Source of the DNA: Kineococcus sp. NBC_00420
GTDB taxonomy: Bacteria; Actinomycetota; Actinomycetes; Actinomycetales; Kineococcaceae
Direction: 5' to 3'
Assembly (NCBI RefSeq): GCF_036021035.1
Contig: NZ_CP107930.1
Coordinates: forward strand, 248,001 to 312,000
Length of the DNA: 64,000 nucleotides
Shown piece by piece: positions 8,780 to 17,789 of this stretch. The notes under the pieces were generated by a model. It saw only the letters and a program-made list of their open reading frames with translations. It was not told the origin of the DNA and ran no database searches. Position numbers and translations under genes: made by a program. Numbering within the stretch: the stretch's first letter is position 1; every line of letters starts with the position of its first letter.

Positions 8780-10347
8780 CTTGACGTTTAACCTGCGCTC
8801 ACAGCTGGATGGGCAAAGTCAGCGGTCGTCGCGTGGTCTTGCCGACGTCGTAGCGCGGCGCCAGTCGCTGGTTTTGAGTTCCGGGTGGACGTCCTGGACC
8901 GGGTCGGGTGGGTTTCGGTGCGCGGGCCGGTCTGGCGACTGTCGTGCGGATGTTCCGAAACCCGCGGCGAACGCGTGCCGAGGTCAGGCGACCAGGTCGA
9001 GAACGCGGCTCCCACGGTCGGCGCAGCTCCTCGGACAAAGGGCGAGCCAAGCGCAGCTGCGTGTGCGCGACCAAAACCAGCCACGTCCAGCGATCAGCGG
9101 CCTCGGGAGCCCGGATCTTCGGGCGAGTCCAACCCAAGGTCTGCTTGAACATGCGGAAGGTGTGCTCGAGGTCGAAGCGGCGCAGGAACATCTGCCAGCA
9201 GGCGATGACCTCAGCGGCGTTCAGCCCGATGGCGGAGGACCACAGCCAGACCGGTGCAGCTTCGCGGTCACCGGGTAGATGATCGACCTGGAGGCGGATT
9301 ACCGTCCCTTCGATGACCGGTAGCTGCCCGTCGTGAGCCAGCCAGCTGCTGCGATGGGTCAGACGAGGATGGACCCGGTCCCAGCTGCTGGCTGCGGCGA
9401 TGCCGTAGCGACTGGTAGAGGTGGTCGTCTGATGAGTCGGAACGGGCCAGGTTTCGGGTCGGCGCAGCGCGAACGTAGCCCCGTGTCGAGGGGGACGTCC
9501 CACGGTTCTTCTGGATCTCGTCGGGAGGGGAAGGCGGAACACCCGGTCTGAACGCAGACGGCCCAGCAGCTGCACCGGCAGGTCGGCGAGCGTAAACGCC
9601 AGCCGGGCGATGTCGTAGCCGGCGTCGGCGACGATCAGCACGTCGGGATCACCTGGGCGCCACTGGCCGTCGCGGATCAGTCGAGTCACGACGGCCCGCA
9701 GTTGCTGGGCAGTAATCGCCATCGCGTCGTCATCAGGTCCCAGCCGCACGACGTCCAGGACGGCTGTCCACGATGACCTGCCTTCCTCCAGGGCGGCGAT
9801 CATTGAGTACTGCCATCCTGGGATCAGCTGCGCCGTACGCTTGGTTCTCCCGTAGACGTGGCAGAACAACCGGGCGGCGCTGGTGGTGGCATCCGGGCGC
9901 AGCCAGCAGGTGACGTCGACGGCCAAGACGAGTCGGCCTCGCTCGGTGCGCGGCAGTGGCAACGCCGCGAGATGATCGCGCAGCGTCTCGACGTCGAGAT
10001 TGCCACAACTCAGGGCGTCATACATTGCGCCGTGTCCGCGGCGATGTTCGGCGACCAGGCTGAGCTCGACCAGGCTGCGCACCGCGCCGTCGGTGCACAA
10101 CAACGCCTCGGTCAGCTCGAATAGTGCATCCGCTCGAGCCTGCAGGCAGCCGAAGAAGTCCCGACGAAACCGCGACAACACCTCGCGAGCCTCGACAGCG
10201 TCAGCATCTTGGGACACACTTCACCTCACGGCCTTGAGTTGGTTTACAGCGCCTCGACAACGCTGACGATCACCTCAAGGCCGCTTCGCTGTCCAGACCC
10301 GTAGTCTCCACTGTCCGGGCCAGCCTGCTCAAAGGTTAAACGTCAAG
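8780..10347 (-). mobile_element. IS701/IS4-superfamily insertion sequence
   Basis: The element is 1568 bp. Its inverted ends share CTTGACGTTTAACCT (8780-8794 and, inverted, 10333-10347). The 5-bp sequence CTGAG flanks both ends (8775-8779 and 10348-10352) as a target duplication. It landed between the SDR stop codon at 10361 and that operon's terminator. Family assignment rests on the transposase, so the exact family name is tentative. Confidence 0.88.
8799..10217 (-). CDS. DDE transposase (IS701/IS4-like)
   Basis: This 472-residue transposase fills the element. Candidate catalytic residues are Asp in LVLAVDVTCWLRPDA, Asp in VLIVADAGYDIA, and Glu in RRFDLEHTFRMFKQTLGW. The last has the E-(6)-K spacing of the IS4 superfamily. 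The C-terminal 60 residues are basic and Pro-rich. The ATG at 10217 is the first in frame after the right inverted repeat. The gene is complete and reads opposite to the neighbouring IS1380 transposase. Confidence 0.9.
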   Translation of the reverse strand: MSQDADAVEAREVLSRFRRDFFGCLQARADALFELTEALLCTDGAVRSLVELSLVAEHRRGHGAMYDALSCGNLDVETLRDHLAALPLPRTERGRLVLAVDVTCWLRPDATTSAARLFCHVYGRTKRTAQLIPGWQYSMIAALEEGRSSWTAVLDVVRLGPDDDAMAITAQQLRAVVTRLIRDGQWRPGDPDVLIVADAGYDIARLAFTLADLPVQLLGRLRSDRVFRLPLPTRSRRTVGRPPRHGATFALRRPETWPVPTHQTTTSTSRYGIAAASSWDRVHPRLTHRSSWLAHDGQLPVIEGTVIRLQVDHLPGDREAAPVWLWSSAIGLNAAEVIACWQMFLRRFDLEHTFRMFKQTLGWTRPKIRAPEAADRWTWLVLVAHTQLRLARPLSEELRRPWEPRSRPGRLTSARVRRGFRNIRTTVARPARAPKPTRPGPGRPPGTQNQRLAPRYDVGKTTRRPLTLPIQL

Positions 10348-10360
10348 CTGAGGTCGTGTC

Positions 10361-11131
10361 TCAGAAGACCGTGTACCCGCCATCGGTGATGATGACGGCA
10401 CCGGTGGAAAAGCTCGAGGCGTCCGAGGCCAGGTACACCACGCTGGCGGCGATCTCCTCGGGGGTGGAGTAGCGCTGCATCGGCGCGTCCTCGATCCACA
10501 TGCGGCGGAACTCGGGTTTGTCGACGGGGGCCATCTCGGTCTTGACGTACCCGGGGGCGAGGGCGTTGACCCGGATGCCCAGCGGGGCCCACTCCGCCGC
10601 GAGCGACTTCGTGAGCTGGTGCACGGCGGCCTTGGAGGCGTTGTAGACCGGCTGCAGCTGCGGGCGGTTCACGATCTCTCCACTGATGGAGCCGATGTTG
10701 ATGATGTTGCCGCCGCCGTTCTGCGCCATCCACTTCGCGGTGACGACGCTGGGCAGCCACACCCCCTTGAGGTTGGTGGTGATGACGTCGTCGTACTGCT
10801 CGTCGGTCACCTCCAACGCGGGGGCGTGCACGCAGGTACCCGCGTTGTTGACGAGGATGTCGAGGCGGCCGAACTGCCCAGTGACGGCAGCGACGGCGGC
10901 CTCGACCTCAAGGCGGGAGGTGACGTCCAGGCGGACGCCGAGGGTCTTGCGCCCGGTGGACGCAGCGATGTCCTCCGCGGCCTGGATCGACTTGGCCTCG
11001 TTGCGGGCGCCGATGACGACGTCGGCACCGGCCTCGGCCAGGGCCTGGGCGAAACCGCGGCCCAGGCCGGTGTAACCGCCGGTGACGAGGGCGACCTTGC
11101 CTTCGAGAGAAAACCTCTCCATGACGCTCAT
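10361..11131 (-). CDS. SDR-family oxidoreductase (sugar or polyol dehydrogenase)
   Basis: A complete classical SDR of 256 residues. It has the cofactor motif TGGYTGLGRGFA, NNAG, a catalytic Ser in INIGSISGEI, YNASK, and the C-terminal STGAVIITDGGYT. SDRs of this type oxidise sugars or polyols with NAD(P)+. The ATG at 11131 has GGAGG eight bases upstream; earlier in-frame ATGs do not. It is the last gene of the nine-gene cluster and starts 34 bases after the Zn-dehydrogenase at 11166. The IS701-like element begins just after its stop. Confidence 0.93.
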   Translation of the reverse strand: MSVMERFSLEGKVALVTGGYTGLGRGFAQALAEAGADVVIGARNEAKSIQAAEDIAASTGRKTLGVRLDVTSRLEVEAAVAAVTGQFGRLDILVNNAGTCVHAPALEVTDEQYDDVITTNLKGVWLPSVVTAKWMAQNGGGNIINIGSISGEIVNRPQLQPVYNASKAAVHQLTKSLAAEWAPLGIRVNALAPGYVKTEMAPVDKPEFRRMWIEDAPMQRYSTPEEIAASVVYLASDASSFSTGAVIITDGGYTVF

Positions 11132-11165
11132 TGCACTGTCCTCCATCAGAACTTCAGTTGGCACT

Positions 11166-12230
11166 TCAGTTGGTTGGATTCACGACGACGACGGCCTTCA
11201 TGCTCAGCGGGTCGGAGTCGGCGTTCAACGCGTCCTCGACCTGCTCCAGCGGGTAGCGGGCCGTCACCATGTCGTCGAGGTGGACGGCACCGGAGGTGGT
11301 GAGTTCGATGCCCCGGGGCCAGGTGTCGATGTAGCGGAAGACGCCGGTGAGGTTGATCTCGCGGGTCGCGATGAGCTGCACCGGAATCGGCATCTCCTCC
11401 GCGCCCAGACCGACGAGGACGACGGTCCCGCCACCGCGGGTGCTGTTGATCCCGGAGATCACCGCGGGCGTCGCCCCCGAGCAGTCGATGAACGCGTCGG
11501 CGCGGATCTCCGCGATCTCGGCCGCGTCCTGGACGGGGTGCAGCGCCCGGGTCGCCCCGAACCCGGTGATCCGCTCCCGGCGGGAGTCGACGAAGTCGGT
11601 GACGACCACGTCGGTGGCGCCCCGGGCGCGGACGGCCTGCGCAGCCATCGCCCCGATCGGGCCGGCCCCGGCGATCAGCACCTGGTCGCCCGGGCCGACG
11701 TTCGCCTTGTGCGCCGCCCAGAGCCCGACGCTCAGGGGTTCCAGCAGCGCCGCGGACTCGTCCGAGAGGCTGTCCGGCACGGTGTAGGCCTGGTCCGCGG
11801 GCGCGGTCACGTAGTCGCAGAACGTCCCGTCGAAGGGGGGCGTGGCGTAGAACTCCATGAACGGGCACAGGTTCGAGCGACCGGTCTTGCACTGCCGGCA
11901 CGTCCGGCACGGGACCTGCGGGTCGATCGCGACCCGGTCACCGAGGCGTTCCTCGGGAACTCCGCGCCCGACGCCGACGACGGTCCCGGAGACCTCGTGG
12001 CCCAGGACGATCGGCGCGGTGACGACCATGTCGCCGATGCGGCCGTGCTTGTAGTAGTGGACGTCGGACCCGCAGACGCCGACGGAACCGACCTTCACCA
12101 GCACCTCCCCGTCACCGGGGTTTGGCACCGACCGCTCCTGCATCTCGATCACCCCCTGTCGCAGCAGGACACTCGCGCGCATCGTCCTTGGAATACTCGT
12201 GGGGATTGAACTGGGGGCTGATGTGGTCAT
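11166..12230 (-). CDS. Zn-dependent polyol dehydrogenase, copy 1
   Basis: A medium-chain Zn dehydrogenase of 354 residues. Catalytic-zinc ligands lie in VGVCGSDVHYYKHG and LGHE. The structural-zinc Cys cluster is PCRTCRQCKTGRSNLC, and the NAD-binding loop is GAGPIGAMAA. The sequence type is sorbitol/xylitol dehydrogenase, which interconverts a polyol and a ketose. The start at 12230 (RBS GAGGAG) overlaps the stop of the epimerase-like gene by four bases. The protein is almost identical to the one encoded at 32569-33612, with about a dozen substitutions plus a different N-terminal 15 residues and C-terminal tip. Confidence 0.93.
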   Translation of the reverse strand: MTTSAPSSIPTSIPRTMRASVLLRQGVIEMQERSVPNPGDGEVLVKVGSVGVCGSDVHYYKHGRIGDMVVTAPIVLGHEVSGTVVGVGRGVPEERLGDRVAIDPQVPCRTCRQCKTGRSNLCPFMEFYATPPFDGTFCDYVTAPADQAYTVPDSLSDESAALLEPLSVGLWAAHKANVGPGDQVLIAGAGPIGAMAAQAVRARGATDVVVTDFVDSRRERITGFGATRALHPVQDAAEIAEIRADAFIDCSGATPAVISGINSTRGGGTVVLVGLGAEEMPIPVQLIATREINLTGVFRYIDTWPRGIELTTSGAVHLDDMVTARYPLEQVEDALNADSDPLSMKAVVVVNPTN

Positions 12231-12910
12231 CTGCGACTCTCCTCGGTGCCTCGACGGGTGGGCTGGGATTGGATCGATGGGCTCGAGGTGGGCCGCGCGA
12301 GCAGAGCACGCCCGGAGACCAGGTGCTCGACGCCGGCGGCGCGGCACTCTGCCTCATGGTGCGGTCCTACTCCCCCGTCGACCCCGATGGTGCAGTCGGT
12401 GGGGAGGTCGGCGACAGCGCTGAGGCGATTCAAGTCGATGCTCTGCGTGGTGCCCGGTTCGATGAGCATGACCAGCACTCCGTCCACCACACCATCGGCA
12501 AAGACGTATTCGGGCAGGGGCGTGCGGTTCAGTTCCGCCCACAGCTGTACGCCGTGGGCCTTCACGCGGTTCCCCTCACGGAGGCACCAGGCGCTGGGCA
12601 GCACCAGCCGGTCGGCGCCGATCGAGAGGACCTGGTCGAGCACGGCGGCGACTCGGTCGGTGCCCACGAGGTCGACGATGTGCACCTCAACTTTGGCCTC
12701 TGGCAAGTCTTGAGCTACCGCGGCGAGCTCATCCAGCCCCACCCCGAGCAAAGGCCCCTCGCCGGGCACGATGATGTCGACGTGGATCCACCAGCCGGCC
12801 TCGGCCAGCTGCTGTGCGGCGGCGTGTCGCTGCGCGGGCTGGACCGCGTACAGCGACCCGGCGTGCTCAACCGTGTCCGACCAGCCGGTGAGGTGTAGGG
12901 GTCCGATCAC
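12227..12910 (-). CDS. ribulose-phosphate 3-epimerase-like protein
   Basis: This 227-residue TIM-barrel protein keeps the metal-binding positions of ribulose-5-phosphate 3-epimerase: His and Asp in WIHVDIIVPGEG, His in VEVHIVD, and Asp in IGVDGGV. The surrounding motifs differ from housekeeping Rpe (no HxDxMDG), so it is a divergent paralogue such as an allulose-6-phosphate or other ketose-phosphate epimerase. It overlaps the isomerase gene upstream and the dehydrogenase downstream by four bases each. With the kinase and isomerase it would feed a ketose phosphate into the pentose phosphate pathway. Confidence 0.78.
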   Translation of the reverse strand: MIGPLHLTGWSDTVEHAGSLYAVQPAQRHAAAQQLAEAGWWIHVDIIVPGEGPLLGVGLDELAAVAQDLPEAKVEVHIVDLVGTDRVAAVLDQVLSIGADRLVLPSAWCLREGNRVKAHGVQLWAELNRTPLPEYVFADGVVDGVLVMLIEPGTTQSIDLNRLSAVADLPTDCTIGVDGGVGPHHEAECRAAGVEHLVSGRALLARPTSSPSIQSQPTRRGTEESRR

Positions 12911-13533
12911 GAGCTGGCCTGAGTGGGCGGCGCTGCGGTGGTTCCGGAGTGCCCGACGATCCCGGCGGGGTGCACGGCGACGACGTCGGCGGCGGAGTGA
13001 CCGCGGGCGTCCTTGAGGACGGCGGTGAGCGCGTCGCCCCAGGCCGCGGCCACCAAGGTACTCCCGGTGGCGACGAGGCCGTCGAGGTCGGCGTTGCTGG
13101 GACGCGTCTGCACGGTCACCACCGTGTCGGCGGCCGCGGCGAACGGGGAGTCCGGGGCCTCGGTGACCGCGATGACGCGCACGCCGCGTCCATGCAGCAA
13201 ACGGACCAGGTCGGTGAGCTCGCTGGAGCGCCCACCCTTGGAGAAGGCGACAACCAGGTCCTCAGGGGTGACCGCACCGGCCCCACCATGCAACGCATCG
13301 AGGGTTGGCAAGCTGAAGGCGGGGGTGCCGCACACCGAGAGGAGGTGGGCGAAGCGTTCGGCCATGATGCCGGAGGTTCCGGACCCGATGGCGACGATCT
13401 TTCCCTGCACGGCGAGCACGGCTGACGCCACCTCAGCGAAGACGTCGTCGATCTGGTCGGCCAGCGCAGCAATTGCTTCGGCCTGCCGGCGAACCTGAGC
13501 ACGGCCCGCAGCGATGAGCGTGGGCTTGTCCAT
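12907..13533 (-). CDS. SIS-domain sugar-phosphate isomerase (KpsF/GutQ-like, no CBS domains)
   Basis: A 208-residue SIS protein. Motifs match D-arabinose-5-phosphate isomerases: IGSGTSGIMAERFAHLL, DALHGGAGAVTPEDLVVAFS, KGGRSSEL and DARGHSAADVVAVHPAG. Standard KdsD/GutQ enzymes carry two C-terminal CBS domains, which are absent here, so this is the isomerase core alone. The ATG at 13533 has GGAGG upstream. Its likely role is an aldose-ketose phosphate conversion next to the epimerase, with which it overlaps by four bases. Confidence 0.82.
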   Translation of the reverse strand: MDKPTLIAAGRAQVRRQAEAIAALADQIDDVFAEVASAVLAVQGKIVAIGSGTSGIMAERFAHLLSVCGTPAFSLPTLDALHGGAGAVTPEDLVVAFSKGGRSSELTDLVRLLHGRGVRVIAVTEAPDSPFAAAADTVVTVQTRPSNADLDGLVATGSTLVAAAWGDALTAVLKDARGHSAADVVAVHPAGIVGHSGTTAAPPTQASS

Positions 13534-13975
13534 CCCGGCCTCCTTCTCGTTCGGTGTGATTCGTTCGGTGTGGTCCAACGGCACAGGCCGGACGCGCAGA
13601 TCATCGACCCAGATCGTGGACGCAGATCGTGGACGGCGCGGATTGGTGGGTGAGAGCCCCGCACGCGGGCGGCTGATGGTCACAGCCGGGTTCGGTACGG
13701 AGTATTTCTTGAGGTTTCGGGTCCAGGATTCCGCGCCCAGGTTTCGGGTTCGAGCTGCTACACACAGGCGACAGCAAGGCGATGAGGCACCGTTGTGGTG
13801 CGCCCTACCCCGTCCTTGGGCTTAGAGGTTGATGCGTACGTCACGCCTCAAACCATCAGTCTGGAGGCTGGCGATGGGCCCCGTTGACGGACAGTGCAAC
13901 AAGTCCATGAAGGACGTCGCCAGCACCATCACGTGGGTGGCCATCTCAACGATGACCCCCACGTGTGGTGGCTAT
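13534..13975. other. intergenic region within the catabolic cluster
   Basis: This stretch separates the binding-protein gene from the isomerase gene. I see no convincing gene, only a short direct repeat of AGGTTTCGGGT near 13721 and 13749. Its length suggests an internal promoter or processing site, but none is clear. Confidence 0.5.
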
Positions 13976-15058
13976 CTACTGACCGTCGATGCCCTCAGCG
14001 GCGATGTCGCCGGTCTTCAGGTTTTCCTCGGTCATCTCGGGGATCTGAGCGAGGAACGCCTCGCGGTCGGTGACGACGTGCTTGATCGCGATGTCGACGT
14101 TGTCCTTGGTGATGGCCGGCATGATGTAGACCGGGTCGGTGTCGACCTCCTCGCCGCGGGCGATCTTCGCGGCGACAGCGAGCCCGGCGGAGAGTTCTAC
14201 GGTGCCGTTCTGCAGCGAGGTGCCGATGAATTCCCCACTCTTGACGGCGTTGAGGCCGTCTTCGATGCCGTCGATGCCGACAATGGGGATGGTCTTGCCG
14301 GACTCCTTCAGCGCCTGCAGGGCGCCGAGGCCCATGTCGTCGTTCTGGGAGACGATACCGTTGATCTGGTCCCCGAAGGCGGAGAGCCAGTTCTTGACCT
14401 TGTTGACGGCCTCGTCGCGCTTCCAGTTGGCGGTGTCCTTGGCCAGGACCTTGATGTCGGGGTACTTGGCCAAGACCTGGTCGATCCCCTTGCCGCGATT
14501 GATCTCCCCCGAGCCGCCGAGCGGGCCCTGCAGGATGACGATGCTGCCCTTGCCGCCAAGAGTGTCGGCCATCATCTGCATCTCCTGGGCACCGGCGGCG
14601 ACGTCGTCGGGCTGGACGTTGCCGGCGATGTCGGTGGAGTTCAGCTCGGCGTTGACCGGGATGAGGGGGATGCCAGCGGTCTTGGCCGCCGTGACCTGGG
14701 GTTCGAGAGAGTCGGCCTGGACGGGGACGACGATGATGGCGTCGACGCCGGCGTTGACGTACTGGTCGACCTGGGAGGCCTGGGTGTTGACGTCGAGGCT
14801 TGCGGAGTTCCAGAGCAGCTCGATGTCGTTGGCGTCGGCGTAGGACTGCATGCCCTCCTTGCCGGCGGTGATGAACGAGCTCATGTCGTACACGCTGACA
14901 CCGATGCGGATCTTTTTCGCCCCGCCGGAGGCAGTGGAGTCGGAGCCGCTGTCGGCGTTGGGGTCACCGGCGCCACACGCGGTGAGCGCGAGGGCGAGGG
15001 TTCCAGCGCCGAAGGCGCCGGTGAAGAGGGTGCGGCGCGAGAACGGGGACTGCGACAC
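13976..15058 (-). CDS. sugar-binding lipoprotein, ribose-type ABC importer
   Basis: A 360-residue periplasmic-binding protein. The N terminus [19 protein letters not shown] has a twin-Arg character and ends in the lipobox LTAC. The mature part shows RbsB-like blocks: [19 protein letters not shown], then [15 protein letters not shown], then [10 protein letters not shown], then [15 protein letters not shown] and IVGIDG. It should deliver a sugar or polyol to the permease and two-domain ATPase encoded immediately upstream. It lies 152 bases after the permease stop, and expression may be boosted separately. Confidence 0.93.
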   Translation of the reverse strand: MSQSPFSRRTLFTGAFGAGTLALALTACGAGDPNADSGSDSTASGGAKKIRIGVSVYDMSSFITAGKEGMQSYADANDIELLWNSASLDVNTQASQVDQYVNAGVDAIIVVPVQADSLEPQVTAAKTAGIPLIPVNAELNSTDIAGNVQPDDVAAGAQEMQMMADTLGGKGSIVILQGPLGGSGEINRGKGIDQVLAKYPDIKVLAKDTANWKRDEAVNKVKNWLSAFGDQINGIVSQNDDMGLGALQALKESGKTIPIVGIDGIEDGLNAVKSGEFIGTSLQNGTVELSAGLAVAAKIARGEEVDTDPVYIMPAITKDNVDIAIKHVVTDREAFLAQIPEMTEENLKTGDIAAEGIDGQ

Positions 15059-15210
15059 GGGGGTCTCCTTCGATCGAGGGTCGCGAACGGGTCGGTCACG
15101 GCGTCAGTGCTGTCGTGACAGGTTCTGCCCTGGTGGGTCCGGATGTGGTGGTTCACCGTGGTGAGGCTCAGGTTCAGGTCAACCGCGGCGAGAATCAGAC
15201 AAGGTGGGCG

Positions 15211-16215
15211 TTAAGCGCGGCGCTTGGTGGACCACACGTCGACCGCGACGGCAGCGACGATGAGGACCCCCTTGATGACGTCCTGCCAGTAGGCCGGCAC
15301 GAGTAGCAGGTCCAGGCCGTTGTTCAGGGTCTGGATGAGCAGCAGCCCCAGGGCGGTGCCCCAGACCGTGCCGCGACCACCCATGAGGCTGGCGCCGCCG
15401 ATGACGACGGCGGCGATCGCGTCCAGCTCGTAGCCCTGGCCGAGGTTGGGGGGGCCGGAGATGACGCGGGAGGCGAGCATGACCCCGGACAGCCCGGCAA
15501 GCAGGCCGGAAATTGCGTAGACGCTGAACAGGGTGCGGCGGGCATTGACGCCGGCGATCTCCGCGGCGACGCGGTTGCCGCCGACGGCATAGACGCGCAT
15601 GCCGTAAGAGGTTCGGCGCATCACGATCCCCAGCAGGATGATGCCGACGATCATGACGATGACGGGGATCTGCAGGCCGAGAATCTTGGTGTTCGCGATG
15701 GAGCCGAACTCCGCGGGCAGGCCGTTGATGGGCGCGCCGCCGCCGATGACGTAGGCGATGCCGGAGCCGGCCGTCAGCATCCCCAAGGTGGCGATGAATG
15801 GTGGCACATCGACCCGGGAGACGAGAATGCCGTTGATCGTGCCAGCCAGGAGACCGACCGCCATCGCGGAGAGAACAGTCAGCCACACCTGGCCCGGATT
15901 GGCCTTGGCCACCGCGGCTGATGTCATCGCGGCGACCGCGATGACCGAACCGACCGAGAGGTCGATGCCACCGGTGAGGATGACCAGCGTCTGCCCCAGC
16001 GCGATCAGGGCGAAGGGAGCGGCGGCGATGAGGATGTTCTGCAGGTTCTCCGGTGAGGAGAACCGCAGGGACCGATAGGAGAAGAAGGCGATGACCAGCA
16101 GCATCACGATGAGCATGGCGCGGCGGATCAGCTGAGCGATGATCCACTCGCGGGAGAATCGTCGTCGTTCTGCAGGAGCCGGGGTCGTCTCGAGCGGGGT
16201 GGTCGCGGTCATCAC
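15211..16215 (-). CDS. ribose-type ABC transporter permease
   Basis: A 334-residue RbsC-like permease with about nine hydrophobic segments. The family signature LILTGGIDLSVGSVIAV-like stretch appears as LVILTGGIDLSVGS, and the late loop GGASLMGGRGTVWGT is present. Its start overlaps the ATPase stop by four bases (16212-16215). It would be the membrane channel of the importer, whose substrate is probably the polyol or sugar degraded by the surrounding enzymes. Confidence 0.94.
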   Translation of the reverse strand: MMTATTPLETTPAPAERRRFSREWIIAQLIRRAMLIVMLLVIAFFSYRSLRFSSPENLQNILIAAAPFALIALGQTLVILTGGIDLSVGSVIAVAAMTSAAVAKANPGQVWLTVLSAMAVGLLAGTINGILVSRVDVPPFIATLGMLTAGSGIAYVIGGGAPINGLPAEFGSIANTKILGLQIPVIVMIVGIILLGIVMRRTSYGMRVYAVGGNRVAAEIAGVNARRTLFSVYAISGLLAGLSGVMLASRVISGPPNLGQGYELDAIAAVVIGGASLMGGRGTVWGTALGLLLIQTLNNGLDLLLVPAYWQDVIKGVLIVAAVAVDVWSTKRRA

Positions 16216-17789
16216 AGGTCCTTCGTCGGATCGCTGGAAGCCCCCGCGGCGGGCGGGGTCGGCTTCGATGCCAGTCCTGAACTGAGGCGGAAGATGAGTT
16301 CCTGCACGTCCGGGGAGTTGAGCTGATCGCGGGTCAGTTCCTCGACCACTCCTCCATCACGCAGGACGAGGGCACGGTGGGAGAGACCGAGCACCTCGGT
16401 CATGTCCGAGGAGGCCATGACGACGGCCATCCCCGCCGCAGCGAGCTCGGAGATGATGCGGTAGATCTCCGAGCGGGCGCCGACGTCGACGCCGCGGGTT
16501 GGCTCGTCCAGCAGCAGGACATCGACGTGCCCGGTGAGCCAGCGCGCGAGCACGACCTTCTGCTGATTGCCTCCGGAGAGGGTGCCGACGTCCTGGGATA
16601 GGCCCCGGCTGCGCAGGCGGACGGAGTCCATGGCCTCCCCCACCGCCCGGCGACGCGAGGCGCCCTTGAGCCAGCCGGCGACGGAGAACTTCGCCAGCCG
16701 GGGCAGAGTGCCGTTGTCAAGGACGGACAGGCCCATGACGGCCCCGGCGTGCTTGCGGTCCTCAGGCACCAGGGCCATGCCGGCAGTGATGGCGGCGGCG
16801 GGGTTCTTGCGCTTGACGTCCTGGCTGGCGACGGTGATCTGCCCGGCGGTGGTAGCGCGGACACCGAAGATTCCCTCTAGCAGTTCAGTACGTCCAGCCC
16901 CTACCAGTCCGGCCAAGCCGAGGATCTCCCCGCGGCGGACCTGCAGACTGACGGTGCCGTGTTGACCCACGACGGCCAGGTCGCGCACCTGCAGCACCTG
17001 TTCCGCCTCGGCGGGGACGGTGTGCAGGGGCGGGAAGAGGTCCTCCAGCTCGCGCCCGATCATCGCGGTGACGATGTCGTCGTCGGAGACGGCAGTCATC
17101 GCCTCGTCCAAGACCAGCCCGCCGTCGCGCAGGATCACGACGCGGTCGGCGAGGTCGCGGATCTCGGCCATCTTATGGGTGGTGAACATGATTGCCACCC
17201 CGGAATCGCGCAGCTGCCGCACGACCCGGTACAGGCCCTCGACCTCCCGCTCGGAGATCGCCGAGGACGGCTCGTCCAGCAGCACGACTTTCGCCCCGCG
17301 GCTGGAGTTCTTGACGATCTCGACGATCTGCTGCAGACCGACGGGCAGGGTGCCCATCCGGGCGCCGGGGTCGATGGCGACCCCGAACACCTCCAGCAGC
17401 TTCGCCGACTCCGACGTCATCCGGCGCCGGTCCAGGGTACCGAGCTTGCTCTTCAGCTCCCGTCCGACGAAGAGGTTCTCGTAGACGGTCATGTGCGCGA
17501 TCGAGGCGAGTTCCTGGGGGACGATCGCCACGCCGAGGCGGTGGGAGTCGCGGATGCTGCCGGCCTGCAGCTCTTCTCCGCGAACCAAGACGCTGCCCTC
17601 GTCGGCTCGGTACTGACCGGCGGCAATCTTCATCATCGTCGACTTGCCGGCACCGTTCTCCCCCGCCAGGGCGGTGACGGTGCCGAGTTGCAGAGACAGG
17701 GAGACGCCTTTGAGGACGGGGACGCCGCCGAAGGATTTGCGCAGGTCCCGGCACTCCAGGACGGCCGTCTGCACGGTGGTGGCGGTCAT
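16212..17789 (-). CDS. ribose-type ABC transporter ATPase (two domains)
   Basis: A 525-residue protein with two ABC domains, as in RbsA and XylG. Domain 1 has Walker A GENGAGKST and VVLLDEPSSAI; its signature LSGGQ is degenerate (MGTLPVGLQQ). Domain 2 lacks a canonical Walker A (LAGLVGAGRTEL) but has an intact LSGGNQQK and LLLDEPTRGVDVG. This asymmetry is normal for the family. The start overlaps the dehydrogenase stop by four bases, and the stop overlaps the permease start by four. Confidence 0.95.
   Translation of the reverse strand: MTATTVQTAVLECRDLRKSFGGVPVLKGVSLSLQLGTVTALAGENGAGKSTMMKIAAGQYRADEGSVLVRGEELQAGSIRDSHRLGVAIVPQELASIAHMTVYENLFVGRELKSKLGTLDRRRMTSESAKLLEVFGVAIDPGARMGTLPVGLQQIVEIVKNSSRGAKVVLLDEPSSAISEREVEGLYRVVRQLRDSGVAIMFTTHKMAEIRDLADRVVILRDGGLVLDEAMTAVSDDDIVTAMIGRELEDLFPPLHTVPAEAEQVLQVRDLAVVGQHGTVSLQVRRGEILGLAGLVGAGRTELLEGIFGVRATTAGQITVASQDVKRKNPAAAITAGMALVPEDRKHAGAVMGLSVLDNGTLPRLAKFSVAGWLKGASRRRAVGEAMDSVRLRSRGLSQDVGTLSGGNQQKVVLARWLTGHVDVLLLDEPTRGVDVGARSEIYRIISELAAAGMAVVMASSDMTEVLGLSHRALVLRDGGVVEELTRDQLNSPDVQELIFRLSSGLASKPTPPAAGASSDPTKDL

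Noticed and set aside
13829-15118. A 429-codon plus-strand frame
   Set aside because: Antisense to the sugar-binding lipoprotein, which has a signal peptide and conserved motifs. The plus-strand product is Val/Asp/Gly-rich without motifs.
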